From assembly GCF_022829385.1 (NCBI RefSeq), contig NZ_JAKSXX010000116.1, positions 1 to 64,000 of the forward strand: 64,000 nucleotides of DNA, read 5' to 3'. This document shows positions 44,450-53,762 of the stretch, one piece after another. Origin of the DNA: Methylobacterium sp. J-070 (GTDB lineage: Bacteria; Pseudomonadota; Alphaproteobacteria; Rhizobiales; Beijerinckiaceae). Numbering within the stretch: the stretch's first letter is position 1; each line of letters begins with the position of its first letter. Position numbers and translations under genes: made by a program. The notes beneath the pieces are model-generated. The model did no database searches. It was not told where the DNA came from and saw nothing but the letters and a program-made list of their open reading frames with translations.

Positions 44450-45430
44450 CTACGGCTTCGGGGCCGACGGCGGGGCGTTCGGGTCCTTGGCCGGGCCGCC
44501 GACGTCCAAGTCCTTGGCGCGGTCCACCGCCTCGGGGTTCGCCTGGGCCGGCGGCTGCTTCGCGGCGGGCGCGGCCGGGGCGGTCGGCTCCGCCGGGATC
44601 GCGCTCGACGGGGTGCCCGTCTGGTCACCGTCATGGGCGTTGGCCGGCGGCGCCGGCGCGTTGCGGTCGCTCGACTCGCTGGGCGCGCGCGGGCTGCCGG
44701 GAGACTTCTCCTCGACGGGCTTGGCGGTGCTGGTGTCGGCGGGCTTGGCCGGGCTCGCCTTGCCCTCCGACGGCTTCGCCGCGGCGGGCTTGTCGGCGGA
44801 AGGCTTCTCGGCGGCGGGCTTGTCCGGGGCGGCGGCCTTGTCGTCGGGCTTTGCCGCGGCGGGCGTGGCGGCGGGCGGTGCCTCGCTCTTCTCGGCGGCG
44901 GGCAGCGGCTTGGGATCGTCCGCGTTGGAGCGCAGGTAGGCGATGACGTTGGCGCGCTCCTGCGGCGAGGCGATGCCGGCGAAGGCCATCTTGGTGCCCT
45001 TCACGTAGCCCTTCGGGTTCGTCAGGAACGCGTCGAGATCGTCGTAGGTCCAGGCGCCGCCCTTCTCCTTCATGGCCGCCGAATACTCGAAGCCGGGATG
45101 CGCCCCCTTCGGACGCTCGACGACGCCGTACAGGTCCGGCCCGACCTTGTTGGGGCCGCCCTTCTCGAAGGCGTGGCAGGCGTGGCAGGCCTTGGTGCCG
45201 GCCTCGCCCTTCTCGGCGTTGGCGCTGGCGAGCCGGACCGCGATCGGCTCGACCTTGGCCTCCGGGGCCGCGGCGGCGGCGGATTCCGGCTCGGGCTCGG
45301 GGAGATCGTAGCCGGCTTTGCCCGCCGGCCGCGGATGGTAGATCAACTCGGCCACGAAACCCGATCCGGCCGCGAACAGCAGGGCGCCGAGGACCGCACC
45401 CAGGACCTTGTTCACCTCGAACGAGTTCAT
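44450..45430 (-). CDS. Membrane-anchored c-type cytochrome (CycM-like)
   Basis: A 326-residue cytochrome. Residues 9-30 form an uncleaved membrane anchor (VLGAVLGALLFAAGSGFVAE). A single heme-binding motif CHACH is at 82-86, and Met148 in GTKMAF is the probable sixth ligand. The class I cytochrome domain ends near residue 175; the remaining 150 residues are an Ala/Lys/Pro-rich low-complexity tail. CycM-type cytochromes deliver electrons from the bc1 complex to terminal oxidases. Its position divergent to kdsB-pheA is the normal alphaproteobacterial arrangement. Confidence 0.9.
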   Translation of the reverse strand: MNSFEVNKVLGAVLGALLFAAGSGFVAELIYHPRPAGKAGYDLPEPEPESAAAAAPEAKVEPIAVRLASANAEKGEAGTKACHACHAFEKGGPNKVGPDLYGVVERPKGAHPGFEYSAAMKEKGGAWTYDDLDAFLTNPKGYVKGTKMAFAGIASPQERANVIAYLRSNADDPKPLPAAEKSEAPPAATPAAAKPDDKAAAPDKPAAEKPSADKPAAAKPSEGKASPAKPADTSTAKPVEEKSPGSPRAPSESSDRNAPAPPANAHDGDQTGTPSSAIPAEPTAPAAPAAKQPPAQANPEAVDRAKDLDVGGPAKDPNAPPSAPKP

Positions 45431-45754
45431 GCTCTTCTCGCGACTCGGCCGGGGCCAGTCGCGCGCCTGGCACGGGCCAGCAGACTCGGACACCGGACAT
45501 TGGAAGATTTCGAGGTTGCCTTAGCCGTTCCGGGCGGTTCCTGACAATGCCGAGATGGCCGTCCGCGTCGCTCAGGCGCAGGAATGTTCCACCGAATTGT
45601 CCAGCTTGTCACCGGCGGGCCTCACGGATCTGACGGCGGATCGCCGTCGGCGGACCCGGCCGGACCCGGGGGACGACAACCGCGGACGGGCCTGTTAAGC
45701 ACCCGCCGGCATCCCGGCGCGACCGCCCGGTCCGCGTGCCCTGACCGAATTCGC
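45431..45754. other. Divergent promoter region, cytochrome c and kdsB
   Basis: This 324-base gap must carry promoters for both divergent genes. The only structure noted is GACGGCG-GAT-CGCCGTC (45632-45648), a 7-bp hairpin. No sigma-70 elements were clear enough to name. Confidence 0.4.
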
Positions 45755-46498
45755 ATGTCCGATCCCCTAGTCCTGATCCCGGCCCGCCTCGCCGCGACGC
45801 GTCTGCCCAACAAGCCGCTGGCCGACATCGCCGGCGAGGCGATGATCGTCCATGTCTGGCGCCGGGCCATGGAGGCCGGCATCGGTCCCGTGGTGGTGGC
45901 CACCGACACGGCGGAGATCGCCCGGACCGTCGAGGCGGCGGGCGGGGTGGCGGTGATGACCCGGGCCGATCATCCCTCGGGCTCCGACCGGCTCGCCGAG
46001 GCGCTGGAGATCATCGATCCGGAGGGGCGCCACGACGTGGTCGTCAACGTGCAGGGCGATCTGCCGACCATCGATCCTGCGATCATCGGCGCCTCCATCC
46101 TGCCGCTCGCCGACCGCACGGTCGACATCGTCACCCTCTGCGCAGCCATCACCGACCCGCACGAGGCCGACAACCCGAACGTGGTCAAGCTCGTGGGCCA
46201 CGCCGTCGGACCCGGGCGCCTGCGCGCGCTCTACTTCACCCGCGCCCGGGCGCCCTGGGGCGAGGGACCGCTCTGGCACCATATCGGCCTCTACGCCTAC
46301 CGGCGCACCGCGCTGACCCGGTTCGTCGCCCTGCCCCCGGGCGAGCTGGAGGTCCGGGAGAAGCTGGAGCAGCTCCGGGCGCTGGAAGCCGGGATGCGCA
46401 TCGACGCCGCCATCGTCGACGACCTGCCACTCGGCGTCGACACCCCCGCCGACCTGGAGCGCGCCCGCGCCCTGCTCCGGGGCCGCCGCCTGAACTGA
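45755..46498 (+). CDS. kdsB: 3-deoxy-manno-octulosonate cytidylyltransferase
   Basis: A 247-residue enzyme that makes CMP-Kdo for the lipopolysaccharide inner core. The nucleotide-binding N-terminus [20 protein letters not shown], the [11 protein letters not shown] segment, [24 protein letters not shown] and GLYAYRR match KdsB. Start at 45755 gives the family's usual MSDP... opening. It lies 24 bases upstream of pheA. Confidence 0.95.
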   Translation: MSDPLVLIPARLAATRLPNKPLADIAGEAMIVHVWRRAMEAGIGPVVVATDTAEIARTVEAAGGVAVMTRADHPSGSDRLAEALEIIDPEGRHDVVVNVQGDLPTIDPAIIGASILPLADRTVDIVTLCAAITDPHEADNPNVVKLVGHAVGPGRLRALYFTRARAPWGEGPLWHHIGLYAYRRTALTRFVALPPGELEVREKLEQLRALEAGMRIDAAIVDDLPLGVDTPADLERARALLRGRRLN

Positions 46499-46522
46499 GC
46501 GCACGGACGAAGCCTGCCCGCC

Positions 46523-47380
46523 ATGACCGACCGCACCATCGCCTATCAGGGGGAGCCCGGGGCCAACTCGCACATCATCTGCGCGGAGGCCTATCCGGAC
46601 TGGACGCCGCTGCCCTGCGCGACCTTCGAGGACGCCTTCGCGGCGGTCACGGAGGGCCGGGCCCGGCGGGCGATGATCCCGATCGAGAACTCGATCGCCG
46701 GCCGCGTCGCCGACATCCACCACCTGATCCCGACCTCGCCGCTGCGCATCGTGGCCGAGCACTTCCTGCCGATCCATTTCCAGCTGATGGTCCTGCCGGG
46801 CACCAAGGTCGAGGCCCTGCGGAGCGTCCACAGCCACGTCCACGCGCTCGGCCAGTGCCGGCGGATCATCCGCCGGCTGGGCCTGAAGGCGGTGGTGGCG
46901 GGCGACACCGCCGGGGCCGCCCGCGAGATCGCCGAGATCGGCGACCCGAGCCGGGCCGCGCTGGCGCCGGCGCTCGCCGCCGGGGTCTACGGGCTCGACA
47001 TCCTGGAGCGCGACGTCGAGGACGAGGCACACAACACCACCCGTTTCGTGGTGCTCTCCCCCGACGCCGAGCCGGTCGCCGTCGGGACGCAGGCCTGCGT
47101 GACGAGCTTCGTGTTCCGGGTGCGCAACATCCCGGCCGCGCTCTACAAGGCGCTGGGCGGCTTCGCGACGAACGGCGTCAACATGTCGAAGCTCGAGAGC
47201 TACATGATGGACGGCGAGTTCACCGCCACGCAGTTCTACGCCGAGGTGGACGGCCACCCGGAGGATCCGGGCCTCGCCCGGGCGCTCGACGAGCTCGGCT
47301 TCTTCTCCCGGGAGCTGCGGGTGATCGGCACCTACCCAGCCCACCCCTTCCGCGAGGCGGCACGGCCGGCGGCGGAGTAA
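46523..47380 (+). CDS. pheA: Prephenate dehydratase
   Basis: A 285-residue monofunctional prephenate dehydratase, converting prephenate to phenylpyruvate. The N-terminal type-2 periplasmic-binding-like domain starts IAYQGEPGANSHIICAEAYP; the IPIENSIAGRV segment and the catalytic TTRF motif (about 173-176, in HNTTRFVVL) are intact. A C-terminal ACT domain (about 192-270; KLESYMMDGEF) provides phenylalanine feedback. It uses prephenate from the chorismate mutase encoded at 6271-6603. Confidence 0.95.
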   Translation: MTDRTIAYQGEPGANSHIICAEAYPDWTPLPCATFEDAFAAVTEGRARRAMIPIENSIAGRVADIHHLIPTSPLRIVAEHFLPIHFQLMVLPGTKVEALRSVHSHVHALGQCRRIIRRLGLKAVVAGDTAGAAREIAEIGDPSRAALAPALAAGVYGLDILERDVEDEAHNTTRFVVLSPDAEPVAVGTQACVTSFVFRVRNIPAALYKALGGFATNGVNMSKLESYMMDGEFTATQFYAEVDGHPEDPGLARALDELGFFSRELRVIGTYPAHPFREAARPAAE

Positions 47381-47440
47381 CAAAGACCATTCAGCCTCGG
47401 CCATGCCGCTCGGGTTCATCCGGCCGAGGATCTCAAGACC

Positions 47441-48166
47441 TCACTCCCGCCGCAGCACCCGGTCCGCGGCCAGATCCGACCAGAAGCCCGGCCGGAAGTC
47501 GCGCTTGAGCGCCTCGGGGTCGTAGACCGTCTCGACCCAGGTCAGGAAATCGATCCCCTGCGCCTCGCCCTCGACCCGGTATCGGGCGAAGAACGCGTCG
47601 AGGATGCCGGTCTTGGCGAAGCGGAGATGGCCGTAGCGGGCGGAGAGCTGCCGGGCGGCCTCCGCGACCGGCCGGCCCTCGTGCAGGATCAGGTACAGCG
47701 CCGAGGCGAGGCCGGCCCGGTCGGCGCCCGACTTGCAGTGCATCACCGCCGGATACGCGATGCCGGCGAAGAACGCCTTGGCGCCGAGGATGGTGTCCCG
47801 GTCCGGAGCCTCCCGGGAGCGGAGCACGAACTCGACGAGCGTCAGCCCGTGTCGCTCGCAGGCCTCGCGCTGCAGCGGCCACGACCCGTGCTCGCGGCCG
47901 CCGCGGAGCGAGATGATCGTCCGCACGCCCTCGGCCCGGAACCGGGCGAGCTGGTGCGGTCCGGGCTGGGCCGAGCGCCAGAGCCCGCCCGCGCCGACCC
48001 GATGGCGGTTGAGATAGGCGAGGCGGAACACGCCGTGGTCGATCAGCAGCATGTTGGCCCAGGCCATCAGCCGGTCGCCGGGGCCGGAGATCGGCCGCTC
48101 GAAGCGGGCGATCCGGGCCATGCGGCGCGCGTAGCGCGTCTCGGGCTTGAGGAAACGGTTGAACAA
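47441..48166 (-). CDS. Tyrosine/dual-specificity protein phosphatase
   Basis: A 241-residue phosphatase with the PTP signature HCKSGADRAG: Cys144 is the nucleophile and Arg150 the phosphate-binding residue. TIISLRGGREHGSWPLQREA upstream provides the general acid region. A TTG start at 48166 was chosen because homologous sequence (FLKPETRYAR) starts there; a TTG at 48223 or the ATG at 48121 are alternatives, and none has a strong ribosome site. The substrate is unknown; it converges on pheA. Confidence 0.82.
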   Translation of the reverse strand: MFNRFLKPETRYARRMARIARFERPISGPGDRLMAWANMLLIDHGVFRLAYLNRHRVGAGGLWRSAQPGPHQLARFRAEGVRTIISLRGGREHGSWPLQREACERHGLTLVEFVLRSREAPDRDTILGAKAFFAGIAYPAVMHCKSGADRAGLASALYLILHEGRPVAEAARQLSARYGHLRFAKTGILDAFFARYRVEGEAQGIDFLTWVETVYDPEALKRDFRPGFWSDLAADRVLRRE

Positions 48167-48351
48167 GGCCGTGCTGCCGCGGGAACCAACGGGCGCTCTA
48201 TCAGCCGCCCGGGAAGCCGGCAATTCGGCGCTGCGGGGTTGACGGCGCCGTTCTTGCCTTCCCTCATGCCTTCACTCCGCCCGGATCGGCATCGAACCTG
48301 GGCGGACCGCGCGGGTTATCCGCCGGTCGGACGACGGGAGGCCCGAAGCCC

Positions 48352-48858
48352 ATGAGCACGCGCACCACGAGCATCCGCCGGGCCCGGGAGGCCGACCTCG
48401 GCGGCTTGTCCAAGGTGTTCGACGCGTCGTGGCGCGAAGCCTATCGCGGGATCATCCCGGGCGTGACGCTGGAGCGCCTGATCGCCGGCCGTGACCGCGC
48501 ATGGTGGCGCGGCACCCTGCGCCGCGGTCGGCCCGTGGCGGTGGTCGAGGTGAGCGATCTGGTCGTCGGCTACGCGTCCTACGGCCGGACCCGCAGCCGC
48601 GCCCTCGGCAGCGAGTCCGAGATCGACGAACTCTATCTCCTGCCGGAATACCAGGGCGTCGGTCTCGGCCGCCGCCTGTTCAGGGCCGTCCGCAACGACC
48701 TGGCGGATCACGGCCTGACCCGCCTCGGCGTCTGGAGCCTGGAGGACAACGACCGGGCCGGCGCCTTCTACGCGGGCCTCGGGGGCCGGCCGGGGCCCCG
48801 GGTGCTCGATCGCATGGCGGGGATCGCCCTGCCCAAGATCGGCTATCTGTTCGGCTGA
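48352..48858 (+). CDS. GNAT N-acetyltransferase
   Basis: A 168-residue acetyltransferase. It opens TSIRRAREADLGGLSKVFDA, has the common DASWREAYRGIIPGVTL stretch of this GNAT branch, and acetyl-CoA motif A is ELYLLPEYQGVGLGRRLFRA (about 90-109, with QGVGLG). LGVWSLEDNDRAGAFYAGLG forms motif B. GGGAGG lies about 10 bases before the ATG. The substrate is unknown. Confidence 0.9.
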   Translation: MSTRTTSIRRAREADLGGLSKVFDASWREAYRGIIPGVTLERLIAGRDRAWWRGTLRRGRPVAVVEVSDLVVGYASYGRTRSRALGSESEIDELYLLPEYQGVGLGRRLFRAVRNDLADHGLTRLGVWSLEDNDRAGAFYAGLGGRPGPRVLDRMAGIALPKIGYLFG

Positions 48859-48969
48859 CGTTTTCCAGCACTCGTTGCCGGGCAGCGATGTCGACAGATT
48901 TGCATTGCCGGGCCGCGCCACTAAGAGGTCCTGGAAGCGGAGCTGACCGCGTTCCGGGACCAAGACGCC

Positions 48970-49503
48970 ATGAATATCGACGCCATCCCGCTCGGCAAGA
49001 ACCCGCCGCACGACGTGAACGTGATCGTGGAGGTGCCGCTCGGCGGCGAGCCGATCAAGTACGAGATGGACAAGGCGTCGGGCGCCCTGGTCGTCGACCG
49101 GTTCCTCTACACGCCGATGTTCTATCCGGGCAATTACGGCTTCATCCCCCACACCCTGTCGGGTGACGGCGATCCCTGCGACGTCCTGGTGGCCAACACC
49201 CGCGCCGTCCTGCCGGGCGCGATCATCAGCGCCCGCCCCGTGGGCGTGATGGTGATGCAGGACGAGGGCGGCGAGGACGAGAAGGTCATCGCGGTGCCGT
49301 CGCGCCACCTGACCAAGCGCTACGACCGGGTCGAGAACTACACCGATCTTCCCGACATCACGATCCAGCAGATCCAGCACTTCTTCGAGCACTACAAGGA
49401 TCTGGAGCCCGGCAAGTGGGTCAAGTTCGTCCGCTGGGGCGACAAGGAGGAGGCCCACCGGCTGATCGAAGAGGCGATCGAGCGCGGCAAGGCCAAGATC
49501 TAG
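48970..49503 (+). CDS. ppa: Inorganic pyrophosphatase
   Basis: A 177-residue family I pyrophosphatase that removes PPi released by biosynthesis. The signature DGDPCDVLV with three metal-binding aspartates is present, along with [30 protein letters not shown] and KKR-type residues. Length fits the bacterial hexameric enzyme. It is a single-gene unit; no terminator with a T-run follows. Confidence 0.97.
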   Translation: MNIDAIPLGKNPPHDVNVIVEVPLGGEPIKYEMDKASGALVVDRFLYTPMFYPGNYGFIPHTLSGDGDPCDVLVANTRAVLPGAIISARPVGVMVMQDEGGEDEKVIAVPSRHLTKRYDRVENYTDLPDITIQQIQHFFEHYKDLEPGKWVKFVRWGDKEEAHRLIEEAIERGKAKI

Positions 49504-49573
49504 GCGCGTTCCGCGCGGGCGGCCCCCGGAACCCGGGCGGACGCGCTTCGGCCCGCCGCCCCGGCGTCCCGGC

Positions 49574-50107
49574 TCAGCCGTCGATGCGGCGCAGGCCGGC
49601 CCGGTAGCGGCGGGCATTCTCGACGTAGCGCAAAGCCGCCTGCCGCAGGGCCTCAACCGCCGCCTCGTCGAGGGTGCGCACGGCCTTGGCCGGCGCCCCG
49701 ACGATCAGGCTGTGATCCGGGAAGGTCTTGCCCTCGGTGACCAGCGCGTTGGCCCCGATCAGGCAGCCGCGTCCGATGACGGCGCCGTTGAGGACCGTCG
49801 CGCCCATGCCGACGAGGCTCCCGTCGCCGATCGTGCAGCCGTGGACGATGGCCCCGTGGCCGACGGTGACGTCCGATCCGATGGTGAGGGGGAAGCCGGG
49901 ATCGACGTGCATGATCACCCCCTCCTGCACGTTGGTCCGGTCGCCGATGCGGATCGGCTCGTTATCGCCGCGCAGGGCGGAGCCGAACCAGATGCCGACG
50001 TCGAGGCCGAGATGGATGCGGCCGATCACCTGCGCGTCGGGTGCGATCCAGACCCGGTCGGGATCGGCGAGCTGCGGCACGTGGTCGTCCAGGGCGTAGA
50101 GCGGCAT
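49574..50107 (-). CDS. Gamma-carbonic anhydrase-like protein (YrdA type)
   Basis: A 177-residue left-handed beta-helix protein of hexapeptide repeats. Probable zinc histidines appear in GVIMHVDPGF, TVGHGAIVHGC and the GHGAIVH pair, matching the three-His pattern of gamma-carbonic anhydrases. The C-terminal helix LRQAALRYVENARRYRAGLR packs on the helix trimer. Homologues include PaaY/YrdA/CaiE; many are not active anhydrases. The start at 50107 gives the usual MPLYALDDHVP opening. Confidence 0.9.
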   Translation of the reverse strand: MPLYALDDHVPQLADPDRVWIAPDAQVIGRIHLGLDVGIWFGSALRGDNEPIRIGDRTNVQEGVIMHVDPGFPLTIGSDVTVGHGAIVHGCTIGDGSLVGMGATVLNGAVIGRGCLIGANALVTEGKTFPDHSLIVGAPAKAVRTLDEAAVEALRQAALRYVENARRYRAGLRRIDG

Positions 50108-50312
50108 GGCGGGTTCCGTGGGCTTTCGGCGCGCGGGCGCGGCGGGCGGCGGCCCCGCGCGGGCGCGGGTCGGATCCGAGGGCCGGATCCTGTCGCCGGA
50201 ATGGCACAGGCGTCGGCGGCCCGCCAATGCTAACAGGGCTCGGGTAGAGGCACGCGTCCGCCGCGGCGGCACCCGCCGGGTGTGGGGGACGCGGCAACCG
50301 GGTTGAGGCGAG

Positions 50313-50582
50313 ATGAGGCGGCTTGCGGCATCGATCGCTCTCCTGGGCCTCCTGCTGGCGCAGTCCGCGGCGGCCGACCTGCACGAGATGCGGCAGCCCG
50401 ACGGCTTTCGGGCGACCTGCGAGGATCTCGGCAGCTTCTGCTTCGCCGATGCCTGCGGCGGCGACCAGATCGATGCGGCCCGGGCGTGCCGGGCCCGGTG
50501 CCCGAGCGCAGCGATCCTGAGCGTGGTGCCGGCCGCTTGTCCCCGGACCGGCGGACCCGTGGTGCTGCGCAGCCGCGGCTGA
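50313..50582 (+). CDS. Small Cys-rich exported protein
   Basis: An 89-residue protein with a signal peptide (MRRLAASIALLGLLLAQSAA-A). The mature part has six cysteines, probably three disulfides: CEDLGSFC, ADAC, RACRARC and AAC. No family is recognised. An ATG at 50313 has GAGG-like purines upstream (GGCGAG). Confidence 0.55.
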   Translation: MRRLAASIALLGLLLAQSAAADLHEMRQPDGFRATCEDLGSFCFADACGGDQIDAARACRARCPSAAILSVVPAACPRTGGPVVLRSRG

Positions 50583-51209
50583 GCATCGGCGCGCGCGTTT
50601 ATCCGGTCTTTTCTCGAAGGAAAAATTCGGTTCCACCTGCGGCAACGAAACGCGGCCGTCGGCATTGACCCCACGGGATGACCGGATTTCAGGGACGGGG
50701 GCGCGGACAGATGCGCGCGAACAGGCGCGAGAGTGGCGCACCTTCGTGTTTGACGAGCGATCTTCAGCCACCGCAAGCCGGCCCGAATGCGGATCCCGTC
50801 CTGTACGGGGTCGCCGCAGCCCTCGCGTCGCTGTTTCCACCGGTCGTGCCGCAGCCCCCGAACGACGCGGGCGCCGGGAGCGAGGCCGACGCGGGCGAAT
50901 TCGGCGGATCGACCTGAGCCGCGGCCCGAGGGCGCGACCGGGATCGCCGTTCAGCCGGCGAGCCGGGCGACGAGAAGCAGCGTCGCCAGCACCGGGGCCG
51001 CGGCGGCGAGCCACAGCGCTCCGGGATGGAGAGCCGCCGGCCCCGAGAACCGCAGGGTCCGCGTCATGCCCGGGCGCCGCTCCGGCGCGCGCCCGATCCC
51101 GATCCCGACTGGCATCCGCCCGCTCCTCGACACCGGAGGAGTGAGGGCCGCCGACCGTCAAGGCCTTCTGAATCGGCGGGCGCCTTCGCGCGGCGTGGTG
51201 AACCGGCCG
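50583..51209. other. Gap with only weak small-ORF candidates
   Basis: Two short frames are possible but unsupported: 50678-50917 plus (79 codons, Pro/Gly-rich, see separate entry) and 50951-51067 minus (38 codons with a hydrophobic C-terminal half ALWLAAAAPVLATLLLVARL). No ribosome site, repeat or hairpin stands out. Confidence 0.35.
50678..50917 (+). CDS. Possible small hypothetical protein
   Basis: A 79-codon frame starting MTGFQGRGRGQMRANRRESG, with a mildly hydrophobic centre (YGVAAALASLFPPVV). There is no clear ribosome site and no recognised domain. It may be a chance frame in GC-rich DNA. Confidence 0.25.
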   Translation: MTGFQGRGRGQMRANRRESGAPSCLTSDLQPPQAGPNADPVLYGVAAALASLFPPVVPQPPNDAGAGSEADAGEFGGST

Positions 51210-51725
51210 TTAAAGGGCGCGGTCGAACTTCAGCTCGCCGTTGGGGCTCTTCAGGACGAGCTGGGAGCCGACGAGGTCCCACACGGCCGACGTGCGCAGG
51301 GCGACGAAGAACGCCTGCTCGATCGCGGCGAGACCCTTGTCGCAGCTCTTCTTGGTGAGCGCCAACGGGCCCACCGCGATGTGCTGCTCCTTCAGGGGGA
51401 AGGCCGTGGCGGCGAACGTGTTGCAGCCGCCGTAGCCGCGCGCGCGGTACTGCTTGTCGATGATGAAGCTCGGCCGGTCGCCGCCGGTGAACGGCTTACC
51501 GTTGAGGCTCACGGCCGTCCAGGTCGAGTCGAGCGGGAAGATCTTCTCGCTGGCCTTGGTCCCCGGCACGTACTGGGGCTTCTTCTCGTCCTCGCCGCCG
51601 GGCCGGCGGTTGCCGCGCCCGAATCCCGTCGGGGACCCGCCCATCTGGGCCTGCGCCTGCGTCACCGCGGAAAGGTCTGCGGCCAGCACGGCACAGGCCA
51701 AGGTCGCGATCAGCACCCCTCTCAT
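51210..51725 (-). CDS. META-domain (HslJ-like) exported protein
   Basis: A 171-residue protein with a signal peptide (MRGVLIATLACAVLAADLSA) and one META domain. The family opening is FPLDSTWTAVSLNGKPFTGG (about 64-83), followed by RPSFIIDKQYRARGYGGCNT (the GxxGCNxF motif) and LTKKSCDKGLAAIEQAFF. META/HslJ proteins sit in the envelope; some are linked to antibiotic or heat tolerance. A Gly/Arg/Asp/Lys-rich linker separates the signal from the domain. Confidence 0.85.
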   Translation of the reverse strand: MRGVLIATLACAVLAADLSAVTQAQAQMGGSPTGFGRGNRRPGGEDEKKPQYVPGTKASEKIFPLDSTWTAVSLNGKPFTGGDRPSFIIDKQYRARGYGGCNTFAATAFPLKEQHIAVGPLALTKKSCDKGLAAIEQAFFVALRTSAVWDLVGSQLVLKSPNGELKFDRAL

Positions 51726-51945
51726 CGTACAGTCCCCATCTCGCGCGCAGTCTTCCGGTCAGCCCAGTTCGGAGGATGCCGCGCCGGCGGCGCGTGCCGG
51801 CCTGCGCGAAGGCCGCCCCGAATCCATGCGCGTCAGCGGATGCGACAGGATTTCAGCACAATTATGGTCGTGCTCCGCCGCATCGCGTTCGGAAACGAAC
51901 GGAGGCGGTGGCCGTTGTCGAAGATCGCGGGTCGGGAGGTTGGTC

Positions 51946-52269
51946 TTGGTCGGATCTGACGAGGGTGCACAGAGCGGGACCGGCGCGCGCCCGATGAGCC
52001 CGGCGCAGTCCCGGGCGGCCCGGGGTCTGCTCGGATGGTCCGAGGCCGACCTCGCCGCCAAGGTCGGTATCGACGAGCGGCGCGTGCGCGATTTCGAGAG
52101 CGGCTTCGGCGATCCGCCGAGCGGCCAGATCGAGGCGCTCCGGAGCGCCCTGAGCGCGGCGGGGGCCGTGTTCACCGATGCGCCGACGCCGGGCGTCCAT
52201 CTCAGGGAGCGACCGGGCACCGACGAGGGGACGCGCGCCGACGCGCTGACCACCGAGAACGACCGCTGA
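51946..52269 (+). CDS. XRE-like helix-turn-helix protein
   Basis: A short HTH protein, 107 residues from a TTG at 51946 that has GGGAGG six bases upstream; the first ATG is at 51994 (91 residues). The HTH is SRAARGLLGWSEADLAAKVG then IDERRVRDFESGFGDPPSGQ, followed by IEALRSALSAAGAVFTD, a layout typical of small Rhizobiales XRE regulators. It lies directly upstream of the PIG-L/methyltransferase/GT2 operon on the same strand and may regulate it. Confidence 0.75.
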   Translation: MVGSDEGAQSGTGARPMSPAQSRAARGLLGWSEADLAAKVGIDERRVRDFESGFGDPPSGQIEALRSALSAAGAVFTDAPTPGVHLRERPGTDEGTRADALTTENDR

Positions 52270-52434
52270 CGGCGCCTCGCCGCGTCGCTCATGGCGCGTT
52301 CAGCCGCCGCGGCCGATAGCCGGGGGATCGAGCTGCTCGCCGCTCCAGGAGCGATCCGTGACCGATCCCCACAGAAACCAGCCCCAGGCCGGCGCGCCGT
52401 CCGAGCGGGTCGCGCAGACGGGCACGGCCCGTTG

Positions 52435-53172
52435 ATGCGCGCCGACGCCTTCCTGGCGGCCGCCGACGCGCTGCCGCTGGCGAGCCTCGACGCCCTCGTC
52501 GGACGCGGCGGCCTCGTCGTCGTCGCGCCCCATCCCGACGACGAGAGCCTGGGCTGCGGCGGCCTGATCGCCCTCGCGCGCGGGGCCGGGCGGCCGGTGC
52601 GGCTCGTCGTGGTCAGCGACGGCTGCGGCTCGCACACGCATTCCCGCCTGTACCCGCCCGAGAGACTGCGGGCCCTCCGTGAGGCGGAGACGCTGCGGGC
52701 CGTCGCGATCCTGGGGCTGGGGGCGGACGACGTGACCTTCCTGCGCCTGCCCGACGCCCATGTGCCGAGCGAGGGTCCGGTCGCCGAGGCCGCCGCCGAG
52801 GCGGTCGCGCGCGCCGCCGCCGCCTGCGGCGCCGGCGCGGCGTTCGTGACCTGGCGGCACGATCCCCATTGCGACCACAGGGCCGCCGCCGCCATCGTCG
52901 GCCTGGCCCGATCGCGGATGCCGGGCGTTCGGGTCTACGAGTACCCGGTCTGGGGTTGGACCCTGCCGCCGGAGACCGAGGTCGGCCCGGAACCAAACGG
53001 CCTGCGCCTCGACGTCGCCGCCTGCCGCGAGACCAAGGCCCGCGCGGTCGCCGCCCACGAATCGCAGACCACCGGCCTGATCTCGGACGACCCCCAGGGC
53101 TTCCGGCTGGAGCCGGCGATGATCGACCGGCTGTGCGGTCCCTACGAGCGCTTCGTCGCGGTCCCGGCATGA
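52435..53172 (+). CDS. PIG-L family deacetylase
   Basis: A 245-residue LmbE/PIG-L deacetylase, a zinc enzyme that removes acetyl groups from N-acetyl sugars. The AHPDDE-type motif is APHPDDESLGCGG (31-43), with His33, Asp35 and Asp36 expected at the active site. The second zinc motif is HDPHCDH (142-148). The stop overlaps the next gene's start by four bases, so the three enzymes form one operon. The acceptor is unknown. Confidence 0.9.
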   Translation: MRADAFLAAADALPLASLDALVGRGGLVVVAPHPDDESLGCGGLIALARGAGRPVRLVVVSDGCGSHTHSRLYPPERLRALREAETLRAVAILGLGADDVTFLRLPDAHVPSEGPVAEAAAEAVARAAAACGAGAAFVTWRHDPHCDHRAAAAIVGLARSRMPGVRVYEYPVWGWTLPPETEVGPEPNGLRLDVAACRETKARAVAAHESQTTGLISDDPQGFRLEPAMIDRLCGPYERFVAVPA

Positions 53173-53762
53173 CCCGGCACAGGCAGACCCTGCCGGACGA
53201 CTATTTCGCCGGCATCTACGCCAGCGATCCGGACCCCTGGGGCTTCACCACCTCCCCGTATGAGCGCGACAAGTACGCGGCGACGCTCGCGTCCCTGCCG
53301 CGCGCGCGCTACCGGAGCGCCTTCGAGCCGGCCTGCTCGATCGGGGTGTTCACCCGCGCCCTATCCGAGCGCTGCGACCGCCTGCTGGCGACCGACCCGG
53401 TCGCGGCGGCCGTGGCGGCGGCTGGGGCGCGTTGCGCCGACCGGCCGGGTATCGAGATCCGCCAGGGAGCCGTGCCGGCCGGTTGGCCCGAAGGCCGCTT
53501 CGACCTGATCGTGCTGTCGGAGTTCCTGTACTTCCTGGCGCCCGCGGACCTCGCCGACCTGGCGCGCCGGGCCGGGGAGGCGATCGAGCCCGGCGGCGAT
53601 ATCGTGCTGGTGCACTGGCTCGGAGAAACCGACTACCCGCAATCGGGCGATGGCGCCGCCGAGGGCTTCATCGCCGGGGCCGCGTCCTTCGCGGGGATCC
53701 TCGCCCAGTCCCGGACGGACGCGTACCGCATCGACGTCCTGCGCGCCGGGACCGGGACGTGA
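53169..53762 (+). CDS. NodS-like SAM-dependent methyltransferase
   Basis: A 197-residue methyltransferase. It has the NodS-family opening DPWGFTTSPYERDKYAATLA (22-41) and SAM motif I AFEPACSIGVFTRAL (51-65). NodS of rhizobia N-methylates the deacetylated end of chitooligosaccharide; non-symbiotic homologues are usually near PIG-L and GT2 genes as here. Its start overlaps the PIG-L stop (ATGA) and its stop overlaps the GT2 start (GTGA). Confidence 0.88.
   Translation: MTRHRQTLPDDYFAGIYASDPDPWGFTTSPYERDKYAATLASLPRARYRSAFEPACSIGVFTRALSERCDRLLATDPVAAAVAAAGARCADRPGIEIRQGAVPAGWPEGRFDLIVLSEFLYFLAPADLADLARRAGEAIEPGGDIVLVHWLGETDYPQSGDGAAEGFIAGAASFAGILAQSRTDAYRIDVLRAGTGT

Noticed and set aside
50951..51133. 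Small minus-strand frame with a hydrophobic C-terminus
   Set aside because: There is no ribosome site and no conserved feature; the hydrophobic Ala/Leu run is expected by chance in this GC-rich DNA.
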